The notes under the pieces are model-generated. The model searched no databases and was not told the DNA's origin. It worked only from the letters and a program-made list of their open reading frames with translations. Positions 10,001 to 25,000 of a stretch of 64,000 bases of DNA are shown piece after piece; position 1 is the first letter of the stretch; every line of letters starts with the position of its first letter. A program made the position numbers and the translations under genes. Origin of the DNA: Melanocharis versteri (lineage: Eukaryota; Chordata; Aves; Passeriformes; Melanocharitidae); NCBI GenBank assembly GCA_013397845.1, contig VZTG01004595.1, positions 62,001 to 126,000 of the forward strand. The letters are read 5' to 3'.

Positions 10001-13000
10001 TTGCTGTTTTAAGTAGCTTTAAACTTCATAACTAGTTTTATTAATTGGCATTTAGCTGTGGGACATCAGAACAGTAGTAGGTGGGTGAGCAAAATGAAGA
10101 TATCTTAAAATACCTTTCTTCAGTGTATTTGCAGACGCTGAGGAGTGCTTCTGGTTTGGGTGTATTGTATTGAAGCCATTCCTTTTTAGTAAAGGAAAAG
10201 TACTTTGGCCAAGTCTTACAGATGAGTTTAGAGGTAAATACTTGATTTCTGGGAGACATGAGCTGGACTGAGTCTTAAAACTTGAAGCTTAAGGTGTTTT
10301 TTGATGTTGTTGCTATTGAAGATAGCTGAAGCTTCAGAGTATGCTATGTTTCCCCTGTCTTAATGTATTTCTGATGCCTAATGAGTTGCTTTAGCCAAGT
10401 ATTACCTCTGCTCTTCACATGTGAGACGTGAACAGCCATTGTTGTAATTGCTGTTCTGGGTCTAAGGAGCTTGAGTTAATTAACTGTTGTTTATAATCAC
10501 AGGCTTCAGTCCTGTAAAGAGCTAGACTTCCTCAAGAAACCCAATGGCTCTAACGTACTCTTTATTCTTGTAGTGGCTGCTGGTGCTCTTGGGTAAATTG
10601 TGCAGACGTAATAGATTTTTTTAATATTTGATATTTTCTCCTTCATCTCTTCTTCATTCCCATCCCTCGATTTCAAAAGTGCTTTTCCAAATCTTCATGA
10701 AGAACTTGTGGTGCAAGTTCCTCCGACATATTTGTAATAATGATAATAGAGTCTGCTATGGCAGCCTGGCATCACAGGTGTTCTGGCAGCAGTAGCCTGG
10801 TTATTCAGCCTCTTAGCTGTCAGAGAAAGTGTTCTATTTACAGAGGCTATTTGTTTGTTTACAGGACTTTCTCAAAGCATTCTGCTATTTTTAATCACAT
10901 CATATCTGTCTTTTCAGAGGTTTTTTAGTGTGAATGTAACACATTGTTTTAAAGATGTGGACCAAAAAAGCAATAGTGATCGAATACTAAAATAGTCAGA
11001 TTTGGGCTTTGCTCTTTTGTATACTTGTACAGAGAAAAATTGGATGTATTGTGTTTTCAGATGGATAAAGCAACTGTCTGAGTTTGTGATTTGTTCTCAT
11101 GCTTTGGGAAGAGTTTTCCAAAATACATCTCTTCTCTCTAAAGTGGTTAAGGGTGCAGCATCTGCTTCCAAGTGCAGTCCATTTGTGTATCTTTGGAGTC
11201 ATTTCTTGATGTAGGTTTTTCTGTCTTTCCATCTTGGTGGGACCTCAGAGAGAACACAGTTAGGATGACCAATCCTCATGCAAAAGTTTGTGAAACTGAC
11301 TTGTGTACGAACTCATCACCTGGGCAAAACAGTATGGAAGAGACCCCACTATTTTTAAAAATTGCTTGTTTCAACAATATGTAATTTCCAGAGATCTGAA
11401 AAAAAATGAGTAGTCCTCCAAATCTCCTTGCATGAAATAGCCTTAGTCTATTGGATCAGTTTTCCGCTAATTTTCAGTGCAGTGTTCTATATTTTGGCCA
11501 GTTTCCAGTAGGTTCCTATCTCACTGGCAACAAATTGCTGCTTTTAATGAAATTAAGTTGGAATACTGATTATCTACACATTCCGCTACAGCTGTCTCTG
11601 TAATTTACAGATCACAAGATGTTGCATTTACCATCAGTCTGCTAGGCTTAACCCAGGAGAAAGAAACCGTGTTTTAGATGCTTAAATATTCATTGGAGAA
11701 GGGGCTGGAGACCAGGTAACCTCTGTAACTGTTTAAGTCCAGGGCCTTTCCGGTCAGTGAATATTTAAATATCATGTAGGAAAGGGAGTAATTTCTGTAG
11801 GAGGTCCTGGAAGTGGGTCACCCAAACACTTTAATGTACTCTTGAGAGGTGGAATGAGTTTGGGTCCTGCTGGGCAGAACAGAAATCTGGGATCAAGTCT
11901 GCCATGTCCTGAGGCTCCTGGGAAGTAAAGAGCAGCACAAATGCATAATCTATTTTCCTTCTCTTCAGTGTTCTTGGGAGAAATTGGAGTTTCTCTTCTA
12001 TTTGGTTTTGTCAAAAGACCTGTACTGTGTCTGCTTGTTCCAGTCTGTCTCTTGTTTGATCCTAAGTAGGTTTTTTTAACAGATTTTGTTTTTCTGCTTA
12101 TTTGCTTCACCATTGAACTGGCAATTTAGTTATTCTCTTAGTTTTAGCATTAGTCTTTCCTGGATTAATGGCATGCAAAAGAAGTGTTTCCATATGTTAC
12201 CTTCTGTGAGATGAGTTCTTTGAGGAGATTTTTTTTCATTGTGCTGAGAAATAAACTTATTCGGTAGTTTTTTCGCTAGGCGCGTTAACCCAGGTTAAAA
12301 ATAAATCTGTAAAATACTGAGCTGTAGGGCCTTGGTAACTTTACAAGTTACTCTGGTTGGGGGATCTGATCCATTCTGGAGAGGGAAGGTAAAGCTCTTG
12401 CAGACTCATAGCCCAAACTGACTTTTAGAGAGTGTTTTCTATTTTTAATACTGTGAGTGGGTGTGAGTTCAGCATGTGTGTTGAGGGGGAAAAGATGGCA
12501 AACTGAACTCACCTCTTGGCCAGACTTTAGTTTAAGAAATGAGTTCTGGTTAAACTGCAGGAACCTTTTAATTTATCCATGCACAAACATATATAAAAAT
12601 TGCATAAAAAGTATATATATTGTATATATTGTCTTTGGCTTTTGTCACTGAGGCTTGAAGGGCTCTTTTCATGAGGTTTCTGCCTAATTGTCATTTCTAA
12701 GTCTTGAAACTAGGTCTTTTAAACAAATAAATGTTTTCCTTGGTTTTCATTATGTTCATTTAGTCAAGATTCATTTCAGGCAGAGAAATAAGAGGAAGTG
12801 TCCTGTATTGGTCTTAAATCCCAGTAGAACTTCTGTTGTTGCTTGTTATGTCTTAACAATATTCCCTAGGTAGGCCTCATTCTAAAATGTGAAGAATCTA
12901 TGCAATAATAATCATAAAAAGAATTTTTACTAGTAATGGCGTTCCTTACAGTCAGTCTAATTTAACGTCCTGATTATGGTCTTTTTGAGAGCCACAGCAA

Positions 13001-16000
13001 GTGTGCATAAACACTTTGGATTAGACTGAAAGCGTATGTCTATAATGATGATTAAAAACCCAACAAACCCTTGCCTCTAATGCACAGTCCTTGTCTTTTT
13101 GGCCTTGGGGGGAATGGCTTTTTAACTATTGTTTGAAGTCTATTGAAGCTATAGCTTTGAAGAGAAAATGTAAATATTTAAGTTCCAAGGTCATTGATAA
13201 TTCAATTTAGATTTAATTCCTTTATCTAAGAAAACTGTGATTCTTAATGAGTATTTTTGTACCAGATACTCTGTGAAGAGGAACCTACTTTTCAAGCTGC
13301 TAATGAAGATGCAAACCCTCTGCTTTGGCCATGGCATAATATTGTTTGCAAATATTGAGAGTAGGATGCAGACAAAGACTTTAAATTCACTTTAGGACCT
13401 AAACTGGGATTGATCTCATTTAAAAATGTCATGACTTTAGGTTTTTTGTGTAAAAATGATGTGAACAATGCTGATTCCCTCAAATCATGCTGCTGTTGTA
13501 CTTCGGTTTCAAGCTAATGGCAATATTCAAGAATGACATCAGTCTCTGCAAGCATTCAGTCAATTTAGTTGGGTTGGGTTTTTTTCACACTGTTTCTGAT
13601 GTGGGTTTTGTTGTTATTGTGGGTTTTTTTCTATTTTTTTCCCCCTAGGAAATAGAGCTGTTTTTCATAGTCTGGGATGTTAATTATTTCTAGTTGCTAA
13701 AGATCTGGAGTAGCTTGTGGCCACTAACACTAGAAATTTTTAGGTTTTGTGTGAAAATTTCATTACTTTTTTTCTTCCCCCTTCTTTTTTCCTTCACTTG
13801 TTAAAATAGATATTATACTGAAAGAAATGATCAGCGATTCCTACCATCTTCTGCCCATTTCTAAAGCATTTCATCAGTGCAGGCTTGCATTGGTGTAGTA
13901 TTTGTCTTCTATCACACACAGATACTGTACCTGTGAGAGTGGTTTGTTCAAGGTCTGAAAGGGAATTGTGTCAGGATTGTAACCAGGGTTCTCAGCTGTG
14001 GTTTGTACTTGTGATGCGATGTTATTTTTTTTTCCCTGTATTTGAGAATATTAAACAAATACATAAAGTCTAAGGCCCTCTTTGGTCATGGTAACTGAAG
14101 GGTAAAATCTGCATGGCCTTATTTTTACCAAAGGGTGGAATGTGACCTGCCTGTCCTTTGTCATAGCTGGTCAACAAGATGAAAAAAGTAAGAGTTGAGT
14201 TTTCAGACTTGATAGTTCAGAATAACACTAGCAAAATTTGTAAGCTGAAGCTGTCTGAAAAATAAATTAACACCTAAAATATTTACCACTTCTGAGTTTT
14301 TTTCTCAGCAGGATGGTACTTGAAAGCATAATGCAGAAAATGTGGACATGGCATGTGATGCATGTTTCACCTTCACTTTAAGAAGTGCAGTGAATTGAAA
14401 GTATTTTTTCTTCATGTTTTTGCATCTAAGTGCGTCTAATGACCTGGTGATCATTTTGTTTTTTTCTAGGTATACGAAGCTTGGCTATGCAGGAAATACA
14501 GAACCTCAGTTCATTATCCCATCATGTGAGTAGATTTTTTTTGTCCCTCCAAATTGTAATATCCACTGCTGCCACTGAGCACTTTCAGGATTAAATGACG
14601 TGCTTCCAACTCCCAACTCAGCCGTCGTAGTCCCGTGTCCATCTGGGAAGTGATACTCGTCGTGTTAGCATCTTTGGCTGGAGTGTAGCTAAACAGAGCT
14701 CCTTGTTTGCAGTTAGCTGGGACTGTTGCTCATTAAACCAGCTCTTGGTTGCTATGACAAAGATGAAGAGAACTCCAGTCCAATTTCCTTTTTATCTCCA
14801 TTATTTTTCTGCCAGGACTCTTGAGTAGACAGAATGCAATTTACCTCCTGTCTACCTGACACCATGGTTACAGCCTGGATAATCTGGGGAAGGCTTCCAA
14901 TCAAATTAAGTACTGAAGTGCAGGTGGTGTCTGCCTTATTTACATTGTCTGGGACTGTAGACAGTTTAGTATTCAAAAAAGTTGTTCCTATTAGAAAATG
15001 TTCTTTTGGGTGTGTGTTTACCAATTAAAATGTTCTTGCACATTTAACATGCTTTTGTTGAACAGATTTACTCTTTAATTTTTTTGTGTTAAACTTGTTT
15101 AAAATGTTATACTTTTCTGGTGTTCTTGCTTTTAATTGACATCTTAATAGTTTCTCTGAAATGCTATGTATATTTGTAAATAGTAGCACTGACTATGTAT
15201 TTACATCTATAATGGCATCTGTTACCTTCATTTATGTTAAACACTGCTTTTTCCTTTTTGTAAGCTTTGCCAATTAACTACTTATTAATGCATCTAGACT
15301 ACCTTGTAGCTACTCATGGTAGAAGGTAGAAAGATAAGGAAATTATAAAGGTAATTGGTGGCCAAAGAAGTGAAGGGGACACATGTTCTTCACCAGGTGT
15401 AGCTACAGTACTGCTTAGAGTCTCACTATTTTAAGTATTGTAAAATTTGAAACATAAACCACTGTTAAAGATTTAAATGTCTTATGTTAAAGAAGTGAGA
15501 TAGCAGGGATTTCCTGTGAATTTCCTATAAATCCTGTTTTATACAACTATAAACCTGTTGGGGTGTAGATGTTTTTCCAAAAGAATTGTTTGCCTGTGAG
15601 TCATTTTTTGGTGCTAGTAGTATTTGGTGTGTTTGTGGATGATGCCTGCCTACTCTGCATTTTCTGCTGGATCTTATTTAGATTCTGATTATTACCTATT
15701 AAAAGAAAACTATATAAATAAGGTTACGTTTTAGCAGTACTTCATTCCGTTTTTATTTTTAGCTTGCCCCAGATTTGATTTTTGCTGTCTCATCTTCTTG
15801 CCTAGAGCAGCCAGCATCTAATAATTTTTGTGATAGTTGCAGGCTGCTAATGGGAAGCATAAGTGTCTCCAAAGATTTCTCTGTGGCACTGCAAATTGAC
15901 TTCTCCCCTCCCTCTTTCCTCTTTCTCACCCATCAGGATAATGACTCCAGTACTTATTTTTGAATACACAGTTTATTTTCTTCTTCTTCTGTGCTCTTCC

Positions 16001-19000
16001 TCTTTATTCTAGAGATAAAACCCAGAAAATCATGTTGCTTACTGGAATGCTGCATTTGTACAAGTTTAGTGAGTGCCATAGTCTGTAACAGAATGCATTT
16101 TCAATATTTTCTATGAATTATTATGTACATAATGGGGGATGGGTGACCAGAATCCTGCAGGATGCAGTAAGAATGAACTTGGCTCTGTTGGCTTGTCAGT
16201 AGATCACTTACATGATTTCTACGTTTTATGATGTCCCAATTTTTATTTCTGGAAAAGAGTCCTTAAGTAAATAAATATTCATCATTTGGTATTTAGCTGT
16301 TTTGATTTGTTTTTTGGGCTTTTTTTAAGGTATTGCAATCCGAGAGTCGGCCAAAGTGGGGGACCAGGCTCAGAGGAGGGTAATGAAAGGTGTTGATGAT
16401 CTGGACTTTTTCATAGGAGATGAAGCCATAGATAAACCTACCTATGCTACAAAGGTGAGCATTTAGGAGACTTAGACAGCCTTTCCCAACTCTCACATTC
16501 TTATTATAAAATGTTCTAGGACTTGTGGATAGCCATTCAAAACACATTTGCTTTTTCTGTTAAGTATTTTTATTGCTTTTTAAACGCTGCATGATTCGGT
16601 TCATGTCTTTACCCTTTTTTAGGTATCTGTTTTACTAGTGCTGTCTTGTGTGGTTGGTGTTTGTGTAAATATTCATTGATACAGTGCAGCTGTTCAGTTG
16701 TCAAAATTCTGAGCTATTAAAATAGTCATATACACTGAATATTTAAATTCTTCCTAAAAGTGTACCCTTTTAACATGGCATACAAACGGGGAAATGTGTT
16801 GGATACTTTTGCTTGAGGGAATATCACAATTGTTTTGTGAAGGGCTGTCTTCAATGCAGCTTTTCTGTGAATCATATTTTCCATACCCTAGTAAAGGACT
16901 TCTTGCACTTACAAAGCGTTACTGGCTTATGAACTATGTGGAAAAAATCGTATTTTATACATCCTTCTGTGTTACTTAAATGTCAGCTGTGTTCTTAATG
17001 TTGAACTAAATGTAAACATCATCCCTGCCAGAAATTTTCGTTGAAAAATACATAGCTTGTATGGTCTTTATGTCTTTTTATGATATGGAAAGGCATATTG
17101 AAGCCAAGTATGATTCTCAACTTTATAAGGGATAAAATTTATACAAAAAGAGGTTAAAACACAGTTCTGCAACAGACTCATAGGAATAGAGTCTGGATTC
17201 TGGCTGCTAGTCCTGCAAGGTAGAATTAGGCTTGGAAGTACCTGGGATCAGGAGGTGGTTTTGAATTGTGCCCCTGAATTAAAGTCAGGAGGGAGGGTTT
17301 GATAAGATACCTGTGAGATGAGGTGTTAGACTGTTCCTGGGTTTATTTGTCCTTGCATGATCCAGTGCTGACAGGTTTTGCTGTTACAGTGGCCTATCCG
17401 ACATGGAATTGTTGAGGACTGGGACCTCATGGAGAGGTTCATGGAGCAGGTCATTTTTAAGTACCTTCGAGCTGAGCCTGAGGATCACTATTTTTTAATG
17501 GTGAGTTAATGAGGCCTGGTAAGGAAATAGTTTTGTAAGAGGAAAACCAAATACCATTTCAAACATGAGTAGCTCTGCTGGAGGATTTTTCTCTGCATGT
17601 CTTATTTCTTTAGCAGTGACAGGGTTTGGGTTGGGAGGAGAATGCTAGTCTTTAAAGCTGCATTATAACTATATTCTGTTAATTTTGTGATGCAGGCTAC
17701 TGCAGGTCAGCTATTGCTTTTGGAAAGCTTCAAACGCTGTTTAAATTCTGTTGAAATTTTCTATTTTGAGTGCACTGAGGATTTTAAGAGTTTGATTACC
17801 ATACCAAGCTAATCAAGGCAGGATCCCATTGAGATGCTTTTTCAAAACTCTTTGTTTTTGCAGACAGAGCCTCCACTGAACACACCAGAAAACAGAGAGT
17901 ATCTTGCAGAAATCATGTTTGAATCATTTAACATCCCAGGACTTTACATAGCTGTGCAGGTGAACAAAGTGAATGTGTTCTTCTAAAGTACAAAATAACT
18001 GCAGTGTTTTGGTCTTTTGTAGGCACGTGTCTAAAACGTTTGAAACAGTATTTTTTGCGAGTGTAAATTAGCACACTCTGCCTGTTTCTGAATATAAACT
18101 CTGTGTGCTGTAGGCAGTGTTGGCCTTGGCTGCCTCCTGGACATCACGGCAGGTCGGGGAACGGACTCTGACTGGAATTGTCATCGATAGTGGGGATGGA
18201 GTGACCCACGTAATCCCTGTGGTGAGTAGCAGGATGCACTTTGAAATCAGCAGTGGTTTGCACAAGGGCAGGGTTTGTTTACAATGGATTGAAATAAGAA
18301 GCGTCAAATGAAACCTTATTTTTAAATTTTCAGTGTTGTTTGGCACTTCTTTCCTTGTAAAAGTATGTATTTCATTATGTGAGCTTCATTATGTATTAAT
18401 TTAACTTGCAGACTACAGGAAGGTCACAGTAAGGAGCCATCAATCCAGCTTTTAAAAGGCTATTTCTGTGTAAAACCTTATCTTCCATTACTGTGATGCC
18501 TCAGTTCTCTTAAATATCAGTGATTATCATGGGTTTATGTCTCCTGCATGCCACCAGTGTCTGACGAGAAATGTCCTAACTTTTTTGACATCCTGCATTT
18601 TGACTCTTTGGTATATCTGGTAATGCGTGCTTTTTGTATCATTTGATTGTATTTTATTGTTCCCACTCTGCTTGTGTGGAAAAAACTATAAACTCGTATA
18701 AATACCTGTTCAGGTACATGGTTGACCTCATCAGTTTAATTATGTGAAGATGTTAAAAATACAGACCTATCTGTGCATACTGACATCTGTTGATGTCATT
18801 TGGTGTATTCTTGAACCATACAGTGTCCTTGAACGATTAGGTATTTTAGAAATGAAAATTTGATTCCCTTTAACTTCATCTTGCATTTTGGTGTCAACCT
18901 GGTTTTCTCAGTATTTTTATCGCATGGGCAATGCTCTGAACAAACAGCATTTACAGTGTGAAACTCTGAAAACTGTAAAAAAAGCAAGGGAAGAAATAAT

Positions 19001-22000
19001 GTGGCTCAGCGATACCAGTGTTTTCAGTAAAAGCATCCAAAAAAAATTCAGCAAGTAGTTTTTTTATTTTTGTTCTGCTTATTGTTAGACACTACTTAAT
19101 TTAATTTTTCTTGTCTGAGAAATTTAATAAATTTTATACTTTTTTCTATTCACTTTTCACTCTCAAGCGGAACACGGGTAGTTTATTTATATTGTATTTG
19201 CTTTTCTGATGGTGCCTTAAGGAACCATCTGATCTGACTAATGTGGACAAAACTGTTTATCACTTGTGTATCTACTAGATAGTCAATATCTGTTTATATG
19301 TGGTAATCAAGGTCTTTAAACAAAAATTATACCCACTTTGCAGTGGGGTGCACATTTTTAGAGTGATTTTACAGTTTCAAGATTTTACTTTTAATAGAAA
19401 ATCAGAGTATTATAAAAATGAATGTTAATTATTGATACACAGTAAGTTTTCCCCTTAAATATGTCTTTTCCTCTCCTCCTACATAGGCAGAAGGCTATGT
19501 AATTGGAAGTTGCATCAAACATATTCCTATTGCAGGTAGAGATATTACTTACTTTATTCAACAGCTTCTAAGGGAAAGGGAGGTAGGAATTCCTCCTGAA
19601 CAATCTCTGGAGACAGCAAAAGCCATAAAGGTACACCCTCCTTTATCTCTTAATAAATACATAGTAAATCTCTGTGAGCTCATTTTTTGGCTCTAGCAAG
19701 TTGCCAGTGGCTCTCTTAAAAATGCAAATGTAGGCAGTGTATTGTAATTACACCAGCTTCTGGTGGTTTATCCAATCAAGTGTGGGGGAAGAAGAAAGAA
19801 GAAGAAAATATTCTTGCTAGACTGTTTGGAGTGAGTATGTTCTGCAGATGAAATCAGCATTTAAACTTCAGAGTTGCTTAAAGTTTGCTTTGTAATAGAA
19901 TTTTTTAAAAAAGTAGGGTGATTGTGTGGGTCTGATCTTGCAGTGGAAGGTTGCCCTTGAACTTCTTTATTGTCCCAGACCTGCTGTTGGTGATGTTTTC
20001 ATTTTGAGAGAGGCCAGTGTAGCTGAGTCAGCGTGTGCAGCCCTTTGGAAGCAAAGGGGCCTCGTGCTTTGTCTTGTGGGGTTGAGGCTTCAGTGGTCAT
20101 TTGGGGGAGACAGTCCCTTGAGCTGCTCGATCTGTAAAAATGCTCACATTTTTCTTTTCTGATTGTGTTGCACTTTAATTCACTGATGTACTGATTATTT
20201 CAGCTATTTTTAACACCGGGTGTTTCTTGACAGGAGAAATACTGTTACATTTGCCCCGACATAGTGAAGGAATTTGCCAAGTATGACGGGGACTCTCGCA
20301 AGTGGATCAAACAATACACGGGCATCAACGCTATCAACAAAACCAAGTTTGTTATAGATGTTGGTTACGAGAGGTTCCTCGGGCCCGAAATCTTCTTTCA
20401 TCCCGAGGTAAGAACAGGGAATGGCTGTGTTAAGTTGTGCCATTCCTGGTGCCTGGGCGCCATCCCGTGGCAGTGAGTCTCCTGAACACAAGCCAGGTGC
20501 ACTCACAGGTAACTGCAGCGCAGCAGAAAAGTGTTTTTCTGATGTCCAGTCTAACGTTGAAAACATCTCATTCTGTTCCTTTAAAGGCAATCTGGATGTC
20601 AGAAGAAATTGTTTGAATCCACAGTTTTTATGTAGTATTTTCCTCTTTCTTTCAGGGTCAGTTTAAACAAGAGTGCCTTTATACTGTGTGTTTGTATGCT
20701 GCCAATCCCTTTGGGCACTACTCAGCATGGCATTGATGATATTCTAAATACTGGATGCAGACTTTTGATACTGAGTCAGTTTATAAGGCATGGATGATAA
20801 ATTTATCCTTGAAGGAAGTCTGTTGAAATCTCTGTTGGTGTGGTCATAAGTAGTATGTACAATTCTGGGAAAGATTACTGTACTTCATCAGTCTGATTTT
20901 TGGTAGTTCAGTTTAAGTGAGTTTCAGGATATTGTGGAGAGGAAGGAGTCATGTTTTAATACAGGTCCTCTCCATTCCTGCACACTTGGTTGGATTTATG
21001 CAGGCACCCATAGTCTATAATACTGTTAAAAACTTTAATTAAAACCACATTAACACTGGTGAAGTTTCCCTTTTTCTACCCTCCTCCTTGGAAGAATATA
21101 AAAAGCTTCTCTCTGTCACCTTTTGTCTAAATTCCATCTTTAATCTTCTGTGGTCAGTTTGTAGCCATGTGATCTTCTGCCAATATTAAACCTCTGGGCT
21201 GAGTAGTTTTTCTTCCCTGCTGTTTACCAATGTGATTTAACAGAGAAGCATTGAATCCCATGTCAGATATCGTTTTAAGAGCTCCTCTTTCCATAGTCTC
21301 TAAAAAGGCTTTGGGGAGCAGGATAAAGGACCAATTTCCATATTTTTAGTTTCTTGATAGTTTCTTGACTCTATATTGAAAAAAACATCCAAACCTGAAC
21401 TGACTTCGTAGACAAGAAAAACATACTAGATGATGTGTACTTCATCGAAAGAGAATTTCTTGTTGTGTTTCATTAACTCCTCACTTGAAAGGGTATCAGC
21501 TTAGCTAGGTGAAAGCTGCCTTTGGTAAAGCTGTCTTGTAATCTTTTCCTGTTTTCAGTTTACAGAATTTGTTCTGAAGTCTTTAATACTCCTGAAGTTA
21601 GGTCTTGGGGTTTGTGGCTACCCAGATTATGTCTCCACTTTTTAAATTAGATAGTTTATTTGCCATTCTCCGACCATATAGTATTTGCTAGCAGACTGCA
21701 ATTTTGCATTCAGTTCTCTTGTCCCTGTTTCTGGGATGATGTTATACCCTACTTCTCATTTCTACTTAATTCCTTTCCCCCTGCTGTTTCATCAGGATCT
21801 TTATGGAGAGCTCAGGAGTTTTCAGGCTGTAATTCATTCAGATGAAAACTGTACAGCAGCATGCCTGCTTGCTTCTCTTTTGATTTATGTGGTTTCATGT
21901 TTTTGCTTCTTTCATGACTAATTCTTACTGTGGAAGTTAGCTGGAATTCTTGGGTAGTGCCCCCATCGTTCTTAGGGCTCCATAATTCCAAGCCAACTTC

Positions 22001-25000
22001 CTTTGCTAATTTTCTCTCAGTTTAGTGTATACTTGTTATGTTTGACTGTTGTTATTTGTTCCTCCATGTAGATACCTCATCTTGCTGTGAATGTAAATCC
22101 CACTTACTTCTACACCTTTGGAAAAGCTTGTAAAATATCTAGAATAATGTATTATGTATTTGTAATTAATTTATTTTTTCAGAGTTTAACCTCTGAAAGG
22201 AAGAAAACCTGGGCTATTACCAGTTCTTTTCTTTAAAGCTTATGTTAAGTTTTAAGTGGAAAATTGCCACTAGACTGTTTTCTAGCATTAGCAACTTTTG
22301 ACTCTCTTGTATTTATAAATGCAGAAATTTACATTAGCGCTGTATTTATGTTTGCATTGATGGGGGCTTTCACTCAAAACCTTACACTACTTATGCTTTT
22401 TTGAACATTAGATACTTCCTGGGCTTAGGGAAAAAATCTGACTTTTTGGTGGGAATTCAACTGAAGTATTTTAATAATACTAAAATCTTTTTACAGGGAA
22501 GCATTCTGATTTGCACACTATTTTTTTTAATCTCACTTGGAAGGAAGGGCAGGGCCACAGTGCATGGTAACAACTGTGTTTAATACTGCAGGAGAACTCA
22601 AACTCCTCTCGCAGGCAATAAAAGGCCCACAGTGCATCAATTGTAAACAGTGAATTTCTGACCAAGGAAGAGAATCTGAGTTTCTCAGCAGAAAAAGAAA
22701 TTCTCATTTCCCTTATAGAGAAGTGTTTGTTTTAATGTAGAATAAGTGGTGAGCAGGACTTGTGATTCCCACTTGTCCCCATTATAAAATCTCTCCACAG
22801 CCTTATTTCTACGTTTTTATTTCTCTGTTCTTTGGATGAAAAGTCTAATGCCTGTTCTGTTTCATTTTAGTTTGCTAACCCTGATTTCATGGAATCCATT
22901 TCGGATGTAGTTGATGAAGTTATACAGAACTGTCCCATTGATGTCCGGCGTCCATTATATAAGGTATGGCCTTTCTCTTGTGAGATTCATGTAATTTATT
23001 TAAAGACTAAATATCAGCATCATGGCTACCACGTCCTCCACAATGAGAAATGTGAACTTTGAAGAGAAATTAAGCAAAGTGCCACTTCTGAAGGCCACTA
23101 GATATTTGCTGATTTTTAGTTTTGAGACAAAAGTTTGTGTAAAGGCTCGATACATAGGTAACTACTGTCCCTGAGGAACTTAGGCAGAGGGATGTTATTT
23201 GTATCTGACATTTGTGATGTGAATTCTTGTGCATGAAGGACTTGTGGTTTTGCCCATTTTAAGGGATATACTGTGGTCTTACCCCTCTCACTACCCTCTT
23301 TCATGTGCTTTATCAAATAGTGGTTTCAAATACTTTTTTTTCAATAGTCTTGTCTTGTACCTGCCCATTGTCTCCAGTTTTGTCAGTACTGAATCACTTA
23401 TGAAGTACATGAAAACTGAAAATATTTTAGGGGACAACAATTAGGCCAGCTTAAACCCAGGGTGTAGTGCAGAGAGTACTTGGAGTCCCTGATTCTTTAA
23501 GGAGTGAAAAGTAAGGTACTGACATGCACAGTCCATGGCCAGCTCTGTCTGTGTTGGCAGCACATCCTTTATCCCATGGGTCCAAATTTTCTGCTTGTGG
23601 AGGAGCAGTACAATTTTGGAAATAACAGCATAAAGCTACAGCACACAGAGATTTGCCTGCTCATGTAAAAGGTAGTGTTCCTCACCTGTTAGAATGAGCA
23701 TTAAGTTCCAACTAAGTCGTATTTCAGGTTAATTTGTAACTATCAAAGTTTTGGAGTCTCTTCTTGCCTGGTAAACGCCCTCTGTAATCTAGAATGAGAT
23801 GTGGCACTCCAGAGCAGACCTGTGGGGCAGGGTAAAAGGGGAAGTTGAACCACTTAACAGGCTCCCATGTAGGTTCTGCAGTAGATGTCCTCAATGGCTT
23901 CAAGCTCAGGTAGCAGAAGGGTTTAGGAACCTCTTAGGTGTGGTTGTGTCTCTGCATTTACCTGAAAGACCAAAGCTTCCTTGCAGCAACAGATTCTTTG
24001 CTTGGTAGGGCTTGGTATTAACTTAGAAAGTGGTGTTCAAAATTTGAGGTTAAGTTACTCTTTCCTAATCATCATCAGCAGACAAGTAACTCCCTTGGCT
24101 TGCCACTGATTGAGACTTTGTTTTCTGTTTTTCTGATTTTCCTTATACTTGCTTGATTAAAATACTGTTTCACAATTGCCTGTGGAATGTACTGAGAGAT
24201 GTTGGTAGTTATTAACGGTAATAGTTGCTATCTTCTGTAAGCAAGGACACTTCAGAGGGACGAGCATCTCTTGTTTAAAACCCCGTATGGATGCAGATAT
24301 ATTCCACTCATACTTTCTCTCTGAGGTTTATCAGTTTCACTTGCCCATGGTGCTGAGTGGTGGCCAGCCAAGACCCTGTGCTTTGGAGATGAGTTTTCAT
24401 CAAATGTATTTAGATTCTTCCTCAGTGATCCTGCAGAAAATACCTAAGTACCTTATACCATTCTTGCAGATTTTATGTGGTGTGTAGCCTTTGAATCATT
24501 GTTCCACAACCCATCTTCTGATGTCCTGTGGTATTTCTGAGTTTTATTGCCAGTATCCCTGTTTCTTAATCTGATCAACATCTCTCTTACAAGGCCAGTT
24601 ATCTTACCTCATGTTGATGTTTGGACTTGATAAGACTTCTTTAGCCAGATCTATGACAACCCACCCTAAAGGGGAGGAAAGCATCTAAGATTTGAAAATG
24701 CTCATTGGTCAAAAGAAATGACGGAAGTCAGAGAGTCTGAAAGTTTTATTAATAAATTACACACTTGGCATGGAAGTTGGTCTGTTAATCTCTGACCTAC
24801 TATCTAAGCACACAGCAGTAGGTTTTGGGTAAAGGGGTAGGGTGAAAGGGAAGGGAGGAATTGAAGAGGGAGTGATGAATTAGAGAGAAAAAGGGAGCAC
24901 CAGTCCTGGTTTCAGCATCAATCCAACTGCTTCAGTCTGCCAGTGACATGTCCAGGATCCTGGGGGCATCCTCCAGGCTTGGGGTGGGGGTTCCTTTTTA

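Larger units (their letters stand above)
6924..14469 (+). other. ACTR3B: ACTR3B intron 1 (7.5 kb)
   Basis: Starts gtgagtg and ends tttttctag, phase 2. The first 0.8 kb is CpG-rich and contains two N positions, a CR1 tail and a large inverted repeat. The rest is AT-rich with a short GTTTAGAA tandem at 8414-8439, a 76-bp duplicated segment (9580 and 10464), and no recognised gene. Small open frames here have no recognisable domain. Confidence 0.85.
14526..22870 (+). other. ACTR3B: ACTR3B introns 2-8 region
   Basis: Introns 2 (14526-16329), 3 (16455-17389), 4 (17501-17863), 5 (17960-18113), 6 (18222-19486), 7 (19631-20233) and 8 (20408-22870). All are GT-AG and AT-rich. No repeat family or RNA gene was recognised apart from a short GAA-rich run near 19790-19808 in intron 7. 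Confidence 0.85.
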
